From: Pseudomonas profundi
GTDB lineage: Bacteria > Pseudomonadota > Gammaproteobacteria > Pseudomonadales > Pseudomonadaceae
Length of the DNA stretch: 64,000 nt
Reading direction: 5' to 3'
Assembly (NCBI RefSeq): GCF_008638305.1
Contig: NZ_VTPZ01000003.1
Coordinates: forward strand, 62,001 to 126,000
Each line of letters opens with the position of its first letter. Position 1 is the first letter of the stretch. Below, piece by piece: positions 52,810 through 61,137 of the stretch. Below the pieces are notes generated by a model. The model was not told the origin of the DNA and searched no databases. It saw only the letters and a list, made by a program, of their open reading frames with translations. The translations under genes and the position numbers were made by a program.

Positions 52810-52834
52810 AACGGAGGCCACGGCCTCCGTTTTT
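52810..52834 (+). terminator. Rho-independent terminator after the small KGG gene
   Basis: ACGGAGGCC-AC-GGCCTCCGT followed by TTTT. A perfect 9-bp stem. Confidence 0.92.
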
Positions 52835-52954
52835 CCACGCTTCAACGCTAAGCCTTCCCGCCGCTCTCACCTCTCCAATGTCTGAATCTCAATTCTCGTC
52901 TTCATATAAATCGTCTCAAGTGTGCGACAGCTCACAGACGCGCTAGTCAAATCA

Positions 52955-53080
52955 TGCCAAATGCACGGCCATTCGCTGGCCATCGTGCAAAATGCAATAC
53001 TCCTAACACCTGGCGCTTCTTCTATCTTATTGATAAATAAGCACAAAATGACTTACCACTACTTGGTACGAGGCTTGCAA
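52955..53080 (+). promoter_or_regulatory. Sigma-54 promoter with two upstream TGCA-N3-TGCA sites (copy B)
   Basis: TTGGTACG-AGGC-TTGCAA at 53063-53080 matches the sigma-54 consensus with one change (GGT for GGC); GG is at 53065-53066 and GC at 53077-53078. Upstream are TGCCAAATGCA (52955-52965) and TGCAAAATGCA (52986-52996), 31 bp apart; the second is 69 bp from the -24 GG. An IHF-like site lies at 53023-53035 (one mismatch). The predicted start point is ~40 bp before the ATG. The architecture equals that at 25492-25614. Confidence 0.7.
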
Positions 53081-53129
53081 AAGTTATGGGCGCATAAAAC
53101 TAACAAATCCGACCAAAGGAGTTTCGAAA

Positions 53130-53375
53130 ATGGAATATCGCCCGGCTTCGCTTGTCTCACCAGCAATTGCTCTCGTGCTTGGAGCCGCGTTGATGCTCAT
53201 TTTTCAGAACAATATCGACCAGGCCGAAGCAGCGGTCCCAAGCTACCATGGCACCAATGTCAGCGGCTTTGAATGGCAGTCTCAAGCGCCTGTTGAAGCA
53301 GCTACACCTGCATTGCGCATGACCGACAACCCATTGGTACAGACTCCGGCCCGCCAACAACGGTGGGTATTCTAG
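53130..53375 (+). CDS. Small exported protein with C-terminal QRWVF motif (copy B)
   Basis: An 81-residue protein of no family I know. One hydrophobic segment (SPAIALVLGAALMLIF, residues ~10-26) is a signal peptide or anchor. A polar extended part follows with VSGFEWQSQAPVEA, and PARQQRWVF is at the very end. It shares plan, C-terminal QRWVF and promoter architecture with the protein at 25159-25437, although overall identity is low. AAGGAG lies 9 bases before the ATG. The glycosyltransferase gene starts 76 bp after its stop, so the two are probably co-transcribed. Confidence 0.7.
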   Translation: MEYRPASLVSPAIALVLGAALMLIFQNNIDQAEAAVPSYHGTNVSGFEWQSQAPVEAATPALRMTDNPLVQTPARQQRWVF

Positions 53376-53451
53376 ATCGGCAGTCGGTGGTAAGTGGCCA
53401 CCAGGATAGGACGTCACGTTCTGCACGCAGCACTCATAGGGAGGTAAGAAA

Positions 53452-54501
53452 ATGAAGGTCACCGCGGTAATTCTGACGTACAACCGGAAAGACCTCCTGA
53501 GCCAGTGCCTTGATGCGGTCAGTCGCCAGTCCCGGCCCTGTGACGAGATTATAGTCGTCGATAATGCGAGCACTGATGGCACAGAGCAAATGCTTCGTCA
53601 GCTGTCCCTGCCCAATGTGACGATACACCGTCTCTCCGAGAACATTGGCGCCTCGGGAGGTTTCAATGCAGGGTTTCGCCTTGCATATCAGAGCGGCACC
53701 GATCAGGTGTGGATGATGGATGATGACGTCATTCCCGCTGAAGATGCCCTGGAGCAGCTGCTCAAGGCCGACAGGTTACTTGCCGAAAAGGCAATTGAAC
53801 CCGCCTTCCTGCTGTCCACCGCCTATACCGAGCACGGCCTGGTAACCAACGCCCCGAGCATTGACCAGCGCCCCAACCGTATCGCCTATGAAAACTGGCC
53901 CCTGACGCTTGAGCACGGCATCGCACCCGTGCGCCGAGCCACCTTCGTCTCCATCCTGGTTCCGCGGCGTACGCTGGCCACTTACGGGCTGCCGATCGCC
54001 TCGATGTTCATCTGGGGCGAGGATACCGAATACACCTTGCGCATCACTGAACATGCCCCTGGATTTGTCGTGGGAAGCAGTAAGGTGGTACATCTGCGCC
54101 AGGAAAACGGGGCGATCGATATCATGGCCGAGCGTAATCCCAACCGGGTTAAATACCATCGCCATTACGTGCGCAACGAAGTCTTCGTGGCGCGCAAATA
54201 CTACCGCCCCCGCCGGGTGGTGATATCGGTTCTTCACCAATGCAAGATCGCACTGAAACTTCTCAGCCGCGGCGACTTCAACAAAGCCAGCGTCGTGTTC
54301 AGAGGCTTGCTTGAAAGCGGTCCGTTCTACCCGTCCACCGAAGCTGTGGATGCGCCAATCGCAAACCTTGGCGTTACCGTTGATAGCTATACCCCCGGTA
54401 GCAGCATTGCCGGATGGGAGCCACCGGATCAACTGACCCTGGTTGATCTGTGCGATTACCATTTTTCCCGGCAAACCATGGGGTCGGTCAACCTCACCTG
54501 A
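53452..54501 (+). CDS. Glycosyltransferase family 2, galactofuranosyltransferase-like
   Basis: A 349-residue GT-A fold enzyme. It starts VTAVILTYNRKDLLSQCLDAVSRQSRPCDEIIVVDNASTDGT. NIGASGGFNAGFRLAYQSG lies near residue 67, and the DxD-type metal site is WMMDDDVIPAEDAL near residue 85. IWGEDTEYTLRITEHAPGF near residue 190 is the typical acceptor-side motif of GlfT2/rhamnosyl-type enzymes. It probably transfers a sugar onto a cell-surface glycan. GGGAGGTAAGAAA precedes the ATG. The upstream RWVF-protein gene and its sigma-54 promoter should drive it. Confidence 0.85.
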   Translation: MKVTAVILTYNRKDLLSQCLDAVSRQSRPCDEIIVVDNASTDGTEQMLRQLSLPNVTIHRLSENIGASGGFNAGFRLAYQSGTDQVWMMDDDVIPAEDALEQLLKADRLLAEKAIEPAFLLSTAYTEHGLVTNAPSIDQRPNRIAYENWPLTLEHGIAPVRRATFVSILVPRRTLATYGLPIASMFIWGEDTEYTLRITEHAPGFVVGSSKVVHLRQENGAIDIMAERNPNRVKYHRHYVRNEVFVARKYYRPRRVVISVLHQCKIALKLLSRGDFNKASVVFRGLLESGPFYPSTEAVDAPIANLGVTVDSYTPGSSIAGWEPPDQLTLVDLCDYHFSRQTMGSVNLT

Positions 54502-54561
54502 CACCGGATCGCTCCGTCGGTCATCACTCTGTCATAACGCCTTCCTAGACTGCCCCGGCTG

Positions 54562-54588
54562 GGGATGGCGGCATAATGCCGCCATCCC
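54562..54588. other. Perfect 12-bp hairpin between glycosyltransferase and MCP genes
   Basis: GGGATGGCGGCA-TAA-TGCCGCCATCCC, 61 bp after the glycosyltransferase stop and 33 bp before the MCP start. It has no T-run, so it may end the first transcript weakly or sit in the MCP leader. Confidence 0.55.
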
Positions 54589-54620
54589 GACTGCATCTCA
54601 ATCAGCGGTCAGGGGACAGG

Positions 54621-56522
54621 ATGACGATCAGGCGAAAAACGATAATGCTGGTATGCCTCGGGCTGGCTGGCATTTGCTTGTTATACGCTTGCGGGCTGTA
54701 TATCAAACATCTCGAGCGCGGGTTCCAGCGCCTCGAACAGCACCTCAGCAAAACAGCGTTCAACATGGCCAGTCTGGAAGCCGATCTCGCGGCTTTCGCC
54801 AGGGATCCATCCACCGCCCTGGGCGAGCGGATCGAGCAATCGCTGCTTGAACTGGATGCCGGTTGGCCAGTTCTGCAGGCTCTGCAGGAGGACGTGGGGC
54901 TGATTGAAGCCGAGGCGGAAATAGGCCGTCTGATCCAGTATCAGACGGAGATCGGTGCGCATTTCGAACATATGCGGAGTTATTGGGAGCGGATCGGTTT
55001 CGAGCCGGGGGATGGCCTGCTTGGCGAGCTGGACCACGTCTCTGGCCAGATCGCCGTTGTCACCGAGCAGGAGTTTGACGCGGAGCTGATCAGCAAGAGC
55101 GAGCTGTTGGCAGCCCCGCTGTTACGGTTCCGTCTCGATGGCGATCTCGCGCAGTCTTCTCGCTTCCTGAAAACGCACAAGCAGATCAAGCGTTACCTGA
55201 CACGCGACTTCAGGGCTGACGATCCGGCCAACCTGCCCCTGCTGCAAGGTCTGTTTGACCAATATAAAAACCATTTCATGAACCTGGTGCTGGTTACCGA
55301 ACAACTCGGGATTGATGATTCCAAGGGTGTCCGGGTCGCATTGAACGCGTCCCTGGACCTGTTCCGCACAGAAGTCGATCGCTTGCTACAGACCAACCAG
55401 CAGGTTATGCAACAGCGTGCAGTGCATTTTCGCACCCTGGAGCTGGGTCTGACCGCAGCGATTGTTCTCGCCTTCCTGGCAGTGGCCTGGACCTTGATGC
55501 GCGCCATCATGCGCCCCATCGAAGCGCTCACCCACACGCTGCAACACGTACGTGACACCAAGGATATGTCCGCTCGCTTCAGGCAAACCGGGAACGATGA
55601 GATCAATCAGGCCGGGCACGTATTCAATGAAATGCTTGAAGGCTTTCAGCAGCTCAACCAGCAGATCCGCCATAGCAGCGAGTTGGTCGCCAGCGCCTCT
55701 GCTCAGCTATCGATCAACAGTCGCGAGGCGGCCAGCTCATTGAACCAGCAACAAACGCACGTTACGCAATTCGCCGGGGCAATCGACGAAATGGAATACT
55801 CGATGCAGGACGTCAGCCGTAACTGCAGCCACGGCGAACGTATCGCAGCCTTGGCGCAACAGCAGGTCGAGGAAGGTGCTCGTCTGGTCGAGACCAATAT
55901 CGCCTCGCTGCACGTTCTAGCCAACACCGCTCGCGATACGTCGGCTGCGGTGCAGCAGCTTGAGCAGGACAGCGCGCAAATCACCAACATCCTCGACATA
56001 CTCGGCGCGATTGCCGAGCAGACCAACCTGCTTGCACTGAATGCCTCCATCGAGGCGGCTCGGGCTGGCGAGAATGGCCGTGGCTTCGCGGTCGTCGCCG
56101 ACGAGGTCCGCAACCTGGCCCGCCGCTCGCAACAGTCCGCAGCGGAAATCGCCGGCCAGGTCAGCGATTTACAACGCACCGCCCGGCAGGCCGCAACGAT
56201 GATGAACCAGAGTCTGACGGAAAGCGAAACCGCAGTGACCCATGCCGGCGGCATTCTCAAGGCATTTCGTGCCATCACCGATGGAATGCATGAGCTGGGC
56301 GGAAAAACCAGCGAAATCGCGACTGCTATCGAGCAACAGACCGTCGCTGTCGCAGGTATCAATGAACGCATCGGCAGCTTCAGCCAACTGCTGGGCCAAA
56401 GCGCTGTACAGGTTACGCAAAACGCCGTAGCCAGCGAGTCGATAACCGAACAGGCGCACATCATGGAGCAGGCGCTGGCCCGGTTTGCCACCACTCATAA
56501 CGGCGTGGTTGCGAACAGTTAA
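54621..56522 (+). CDS. Methyl-accepting chemotaxis protein
   Basis: A 633-residue transducer. TM1 is [23 protein letters not shown] (residues ~6-28). A large, mostly helical periplasmic domain of about 250 residues follows, resembling a helical bimodular sensor. TM2 is [22 protein letters not shown] near residue 280, and a HAMP-like part ([19 protein letters not shown]) comes next. The signalling tip [46 protein letters not shown] lies near residue 465. No CheR pentapeptide is present. The start at 54621 (after AGGGGACAGG) is preferred to the longer frame. Ligand unknown. Confidence 0.92.
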   Translation: MTIRRKTIMLVCLGLAGICLLYACGLYIKHLERGFQRLEQHLSKTAFNMASLEADLAAFARDPSTALGERIEQSLLELDAGWPVLQALQEDVGLIEAEAEIGRLIQYQTEIGAHFEHMRSYWERIGFEPGDGLLGELDHVSGQIAVVTEQEFDAELISKSELLAAPLLRFRLDGDLAQSSRFLKTHKQIKRYLTRDFRADDPANLPLLQGLFDQYKNHFMNLVLVTEQLGIDDSKGVRVALNASLDLFRTEVDRLLQTNQQVMQQRAVHFRTLELGLTAAIVLAFLAVAWTLMRAIMRPIEALTHTLQHVRDTKDMSARFRQTGNDEINQAGHVFNEMLEGFQQLNQQIRHSSELVASASAQLSINSREAASSLNQQQTHVTQFAGAIDEMEYSMQDVSRNCSHGERIAALAQQQVEEGARLVETNIASLHVLANTARDTSAAVQQLEQDSAQITNILDILGAIAEQTNLLALNASIEAARAGENGRGFAVVADEVRNLARRSQQSAAEIAGQVSDLQRTARQAATMMNQSLTESETAVTHAGGILKAFRAITDGMHELGGKTSEIATAIEQQTVAVAGINERIGSFSQLLGQSAVQVTQNAVASESITEQAHIMEQALARFATTHNGVVANS

Positions 56523-56673
56523 TTGAAAAACAGGCGTATGCGGGTTTACATCAACCGCATGGTCAAGCCGCTGCACGATCCGGATACCCGCGCTTATCCA
56601 AAAGCGCAGGTGCCGGGGAGCGAGCGATGGGATGCCGGGACGCGGCACACGACTAACCATTGTGGGGCTACGC

Positions 56674-57870
56674 ATGCTTGGAGAAACCCGCCAGCGACCG
56701 GAACGGAGTTGGCAGATTTTCGTAATATTTTTGCGTCTGGGGCTGACCTCTTTCGGCGGGCCGGTGGCGCATCTCGGTTATTTCCGCGAAGCGTTCGTCA
56801 TCCGGCGTCGCTGGCTCAGCGAAAAAAGCTACGCTGACGTGGTTGCCCTGTGTCAGTTCCTTCCGGGCCCGGCCAGCAGCCAGGTGGGCATGGCGCTGGG
56901 GTTGATGCGTGGCGGTTACCCGGGCATGTTCGCTGCCTGGTGCGGCTTCACATTGCCCTCGGCGCTGTTACTGATCGCCTTTGCGCTGGGGCTAAGTGAG
57001 TGGGGCGAGGCTGTGCCTGGCGGCATGCTGGACGGACTGAAGATTGCTGCCGTGGCGGTGGTGGCTCAGGCGGTCTGGGGCATGGGGCGCAATCTGTGCC
57101 CGGATAGGCAGCGGGTCGGCATGATGGCGGTGGCGACCTGCATAGTATTGCTGGCAAACAGTCCGCTCAGCCAGATAGCGGTGATCGTACTGGCAGCAAT
57201 CATTGGTACGCTGTTGTTCAAGCCGGCGGTGAATACAAAGCATGAGACCTTGCCGGTCATGTTGAGTCGAGGCGCAGGCACCCTCTGGCTTTCGCTTTTC
57301 GGGCTGCTTTTGCTCGGGTTGCCTGTGCTTGCCGGGGCGATTCCGTCGCAAAGCCTGGCGCTCATCGATGCCTTCTACCGCAGCGGATCCCTGGTCTTTG
57401 GCGGTGGCCATGTCGTGCTGCCCCTGCTGCAAGCGGAGGTCGTGCCGACCGGCTGGGTTGATGGCGAAACCTTTCTTGCCGGCTATGGCGCTGCGCAGGC
57501 CGTTCCCGGACCGCTATTCACATTCGCGGGCTTTCTCGGCGCTGCAATGAACCATGCGCCCAGCGGCTGGCCTGGCGGCGTAATTGCCCTGCTTGCGATA
57601 TTTCTGCCATCGTTTTTGTTGATCGCTGGCGCACTGCCGTTCTGGGAAGCCCTGCGCACCCAGCCGCGCGCGCAGGCTGCGCTGATGGGCATAAACGCGG
57701 CGGTGGTTGGCCTGTTGCTGGCGGCGCTGTACGATCCGGTATGGACCAGCGCTATCCACAGCCCGGCGGATTTTGCCCTGGCACTGCTTGCGTTGACCGC
57801 GTTGACCGGCTGCAAACTACCGTCATGGCTGGTCGTTCTCGGGTGCGGCGGCATCGGCATAGTGCTCTGA
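56674..57870 (+). CDS. chrA: Chromate transporter ChrA
   Basis: A 398-residue long-form CHR protein with two homologous membrane halves. The N-half shows FLRLGLTSFGGPVAHLGYFREAFV near residue 17 and QFLPGPASSQVGMALGLMRGG near residue 57. The C-half shows FYRSGSLVFGGGHVVLPLL near residue 235 and YGAAQAVPGPLFTFAGFLGA. It has about 10-11 helices. It exports chromate from the cytoplasm. The start at 56674 has GGGG 10 bases before it; an upstream in-frame ATG at 56632 (with GGGGAG) is also possible and would add 14 residues. No chrB or regulator is near. Confidence 0.9.
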   Translation: MLGETRQRPERSWQIFVIFLRLGLTSFGGPVAHLGYFREAFVIRRRWLSEKSYADVVALCQFLPGPASSQVGMALGLMRGGYPGMFAAWCGFTLPSALLLIAFALGLSEWGEAVPGGMLDGLKIAAVAVVAQAVWGMGRNLCPDRQRVGMMAVATCIVLLANSPLSQIAVIVLAAIIGTLLFKPAVNTKHETLPVMLSRGAGTLWLSLFGLLLLGLPVLAGAIPSQSLALIDAFYRSGSLVFGGGHVVLPLLQAEVVPTGWVDGETFLAGYGAAQAVPGPLFTFAGFLGAAMNHAPSGWPGGVIALLAIFLPSFLLIAGALPFWEALRTQPRAQAALMGINAAVVGLLLAALYDPVWTSAIHSPADFALALLALTALTGCKLPSWLVVLGCGGIGIVL

Positions 57871-58020
57871 CCCCTGCCCGAGTCGAGCCGCCATGCGCGC
57901 TCATCGGCCCGGCCTGTTACTCATCGGGTTTAGCCCGTACAATACGCGGTCCGCTTTTCCGGTGCTCCCTTCTGTACGCCGGCCGGCACCGACTCCTCTC
58001 TTTTCCCGCAGGGCTTCATC

Positions 58021-59610
58021 TTGATTTCAACCGCGAATATCACCATGCAATTCGGGGCAAAACCCCTTTTCGAGAACGTTTCTGTCAAATTCACCGGCGG
58101 CAATCGCTACGGTCTGATCGGCGCCAACGGCAGTGGCAAGTCGACGTTCATGAAGATTCTCGGCGGGGAGCTGGACCCATCTGGCGGCCAGGTTATGCTC
58201 GAGCCCAATGTGCGCCTGGGCAAACTGCGCCAGGATCAGTTCGCCTATGAAGACTTCAGCGTACTGAACACGGTGATCATGGGCCATGAAGAACTGTGGA
58301 AAGTGCATGCCGAGCGGGACCGCATCTATTCGCTTGCGGAAATGAGCGAAGAGGACGGCATGAAGGTCGCTGAGCTGGAAACCGAATTTGCCGAGATGGA
58401 TGGCTACACCGCCGAGTCCCGCGCCGGCGAACTGCTGCTCGGCCTGGGCATCCCGCTCGATCAGCATAACGGCCCGATGAGCGAGATCGCGCCCGGCTGG
58501 AAACTGCGGGTATTGTTGGCACAGGCGCTGTTTTCCAATCCGGAAGTCCTGCTGCTCGACGAGCCGACCAACCACCTGGATATCAACACCATTCGCTGGC
58601 TGGAAGGCGTGCTGACTTCACGCAACAGCACCATGATCATCATTTCCCACGACCGCCACTTCCTGAACAGCGTATGTACCCATATGGCTGATCTGGATTT
58701 CTGCGAGCTGCGCCTGTTCCCGGGCAACTATGATGAATACATGACCGCCTCGACTCAGGCCCGTGAACGCCTGCTATCGGACAATGCCAAGAAAAAGGCG
58801 CAGATCGCCGAGCTGCAGACCTTCGTCAGCCGCTTTTCTGCCAACGCGTCCAAAGCCAAGCAGGCCACCAGCCGCGCCAAGCAGATCGACAAGATCCAGC
58901 TGGACGAGGTCAAGCCATCCAGCCGCGTCAGCCCTTTCATCCGCTTCGAGCAGCACAAGAAGCTGCACCGTCAGGCGGTCATTCTGGACCAGGTCAGCCA
59001 GGGGTTTGATGGCGTGCCCTTGTTCAAGAACCTCAGCCTGCAGATCGAAGCCGGGGAACGGGTCGCCATTATCGGGCCCAACGGCATCGGCAAGACCACG
59101 CTGCTGCGCACAATGGTAGGCGAAATGCAGCCGCTGGCCGGCACCGTCAAGTGGGCAGAGAGCGCTGACGTGGGCTACTTCGCGCAGGAACACGGCGATG
59201 ATTTCAAGTACGACTGCAACCTGTTCGAATGGATGTCACAGTGGACCCAGGGTGGCGAGCAGCTGGTACGCGGCACGCTCGGCCGGATGCTGTTTTCGAA
59301 TGACGACATCGACAAATCGGTAAAGGTCATCTCCGGCGGCGAGCAGGGCCGCATGCTGTTCGGCAAGATGATCCTGAAAAAGGCCAACGTGATGGTCATG
59401 GACGAACCGACCAACCACCTGGACATGGAATCCATCGAGGCACTCAACCTGGCGCTGGATAACTATCCCGGCACATTGATCTTTGTCAGCCACGACCGGG
59501 AATTCGTCTCCAGCCTGGCTACCCGCATTATCGAGTTGTCCGCAGATGGCGTGACCGACTTCAGCGGCACCTATGAAGACTACCTGCGCGAAATCGGCGT
59601 CGCGTCCTGA
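58021..59610 (+). CDS. ABC-F family ATPase, YbiT-like
   Basis: A 529-residue ABC-F protein with two ABC domains and no membrane part. Domain 1 has Walker [10 protein letters not shown] near residue 34, signature [18 protein letters not shown], and Walker [22 protein letters not shown]. Domain 2 has Walker [10 protein letters not shown] near residue 356, signature [14 protein letters not shown], and Walker [16 protein letters not shown]. The linker is of the YbiT type. Such proteins bind the ribosome E site and help stalled or specific translation. The start is a TTG at 58021, giving [12 protein letters not shown], which equals the YbiT N-terminus. Confidence 0.92.
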   Translation: MISTANITMQFGAKPLFENVSVKFTGGNRYGLIGANGSGKSTFMKILGGELDPSGGQVMLEPNVRLGKLRQDQFAYEDFSVLNTVIMGHEELWKVHAERDRIYSLAEMSEEDGMKVAELETEFAEMDGYTAESRAGELLLGLGIPLDQHNGPMSEIAPGWKLRVLLAQALFSNPEVLLLDEPTNHLDINTIRWLEGVLTSRNSTMIIISHDRHFLNSVCTHMADLDFCELRLFPGNYDEYMTASTQARERLLSDNAKKKAQIAELQTFVSRFSANASKAKQATSRAKQIDKIQLDEVKPSSRVSPFIRFEQHKKLHRQAVILDQVSQGFDGVPLFKNLSLQIEAGERVAIIGPNGIGKTTLLRTMVGEMQPLAGTVKWAESADVGYFAQEHGDDFKYDCNLFEWMSQWTQGGEQLVRGTLGRMLFSNDDIDKSVKVISGGEQGRMLFGKMILKKANVMVMDEPTNHLDMESIEALNLALDNYPGTLIFVSHDREFVSSLATRIIELSADGVTDFSGTYEDYLREIGVAS

Positions 59611-59653
59611 TCCGGCTCGTGTTCGTCTATCTACGGTGCGGCAGCTAATGCCA

Positions 59654-59803
59654 ACCCTGGGGGTGTAGCGCGCCTGCGCTACGCCAAGCTCGCAAGCAGC
59701 ACGCAAACCCGTCGCCGAGTCCGAACGCGGCCCGAGGCGCACGCCAACCCCAGAGAACCAGCCCGCAGCACACCCTGGGGGTGTAGCGCGCCTGCGCTAC
59801 GCC
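59654..59803. repeat. Pair of REP-like hairpin repeats
   Basis: The same 32-base sequence starts at 59654 and at 59772 (118 bp apart, same orientation). Each holds GTAGCGC-GCCT-GCGCTAC, a 7-bp stem hairpin after a CCCTGGGG block. The layout equals that of REP elements in pseudomonads. They lie in the 305-bp gap between the ABC-F gene and the next gene. Nothing else in the gap looks coding. Confidence 0.75.
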
Positions 59804-59915
59804 GGGTTATGCGGCATCGACCAACCAGCCCCCGCCGCTATAACCTCTCAAGCCGGCACCTTTGGATAAAGCCACGGTCTAAAATCGATCAGACAGGACA
59901 GTCACCGAGGTGAAT

Positions 59916-60287
59916 ATGATCAACAGTCAGCGCGAACAGGGACAGATCGAGCGACGGCTCGTTTCTTCTTTGACTCAAGCATGTGAAACCGCCAAGGCCG
60001 AAATTGTCGGCTTCTCATGGCTGACCCATGAAGCGGAGCGTTATGCGTTCCCCGGCAGTCTACAAATCATCTGGGTGTTCGATACCCGCGAGAATCTTAC
60101 CCGGGCACTCGAGACCGGCCAGGGCAAACGCATGTATCAGCTTAGCGCGGAGGCTCTGAAAGAAGCCGACGTTGCACTCGACACAGTCGAAGCCCATGTC
60201 CGCTTTGATACGGAGGAAGAATGTGCCCGCGTGAATGGCGGTGACTGGCAGTCGCGGCTGGCATCGCTGCGGTCTGCCAGCCGCTGA
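59916..60287 (+). CDS. Conserved small protein of unknown function
   Basis: A 123-residue soluble protein. It begins MINSQREQGQIERRLVSSLTQACETAKAEIVGFSWLTHEAERYAFPGSLQIIWVF and ends SRLASLRSASR. No signal peptide, membrane segment or metal motif is seen. The pattern of aromatic and acidic residues (FPGSLQIIWVFDTRENLTRALETGQGK) suggests a compact alpha/beta domain. I do not know the family. ACCGAGGTGAAT precedes the ATG at 59916. The DksA-type gene follows 76 bp on and may be in the same transcript. Confidence 0.7.
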   Translation: MINSQREQGQIERRLVSSLTQACETAKAEIVGFSWLTHEAERYAFPGSLQIIWVFDTRENLTRALETGQGKRMYQLSAEALKEADVALDTVEAHVRFDTEEECARVNGGDWQSRLASLRSASR

Positions 60288-60363
60288 GCTGCTGCGAGTG
60301 GAACTTAAGCCGGCAATTCATTTCAGATATGAGCCTCAAGCCACCTGAACAAGGCCAACTACC

Positions 60364-60783
60364 ATGAGCGAAACAGCACTCACAACCGAACAATTACTAG
60401 CCCAGCCCGAAGACGATTACATGAATGAGGGCCAGCTGGCGTTCTTTCAGAAGCTGCTGCTGGAACAGCGTGCTGATCTGCAGGTGCGCATCGACGCCGA
60501 GTTTCAGGCTCTACGCGAATACGAACCGGGCAGCGACATTGCTGACAGCGGCAGTGCCGAAGAACAGCGCCAATGGCAGCTGCGCCTGCTGGAAAGGGAA
60601 AAAAAGCTCCTCGACAAGATTGACCAGGCCCTCGACCGGATTGCCGACGGCAGCTACGGCTGGTGTGCCGAAACCGGTGAGCCTATCGGCCTCAAACGAC
60701 TGCTTCTACGCCCGACAGCCACCCTGTCCATCGAAGCGAAGGAGCGTGAAGAGGAGATGGAAAGGCATTTGCGCGAGGCTTGA
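60364..60783 (+). CDS. DksA/TraR family protein lacking the usual zinc cysteines
   Basis: A 139-residue DksA-like protein. A coiled-coil (LAFFQKLLLEQRADLQVRIDAEFQAL and WQLRLLEREKKLLDKIDQALDRIADG) spans residues ~25-95, with the conserved GSAEEQRQWQ loop at its tip. The globular end reads YGWCAETGEPIGLKRLLLRPTATLSIEAKEREEEMERH. In typical DksA four Cys bind zinc; here only one Cys remains (YGWC), so it resembles the zinc-independent DksA2-type paralogues that take over under zinc limitation. It binds RNA polymerase with ppGpp. Family known; role of this copy inferred. Confidence 0.85.
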   Translation: MSETALTTEQLLAQPEDDYMNEGQLAFFQKLLLEQRADLQVRIDAEFQALREYEPGSDIADSGSAEEQRQWQLRLLEREKKLLDKIDQALDRIADGSYGWCAETGEPIGLKRLLLRPTATLSIEAKEREEEMERHLREA

Positions 60784-60908
60784 TCTTCGGCCCGCCCTGC
60801 GAGGCATTTCAACCTTGCCGTTCGTCGCCAGCGGGCCCCTTGTCATGGATACGTCATGGATGTCATCAAGGATAGAACCGTCAGCTACTCACTGCACGGA
60901 GATGCACC

Positions 60909-61106
60909 ATGGCGTTCCATCCAGACAATGCAACCGACAGTACCAGCAGCCTGCGCCGCCAACGGCGACTCGAGCAGGACAAGAAGCGCATGGCCTATCG
61001 GCGAGCCATCGAGGAGTACCGTGACAGCCAGGTCCTGCACAAGCAGGTCTGCGACTTTCATGACCTGCTCGGCAGCCAGCTGCGCGATTCCAGCCACTGG
61101 TCCTAG
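60909..61106 (+). CDS. Small basic protein, PA3496-like
   Basis: A 65-residue protein, MAFHPDNATDSTSSLRRQRRLEQDKKRM continuing to EYRDSQVLHKQVCDFHDLLGSQ. It has a basic helix (RRQRRLEQDKKRMAYRRAIEEYR) like the small PA3496-type proteins of pseudomonads; the match is by pattern only. GGAG lies 8 bases before the ATG. It sits between the DksA-type gene and the convergent glycerate kinase gene. Function unknown. Confidence 0.6.
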   Translation: MAFHPDNATDSTSSLRRQRRLEQDKKRMAYRRAIEEYRDSQVLHKQVCDFHDLLGSQLRDSSHWS

Positions 61107-61137
61107 GGCTCGACAAAGAAGGACACATGCCGCCGCA

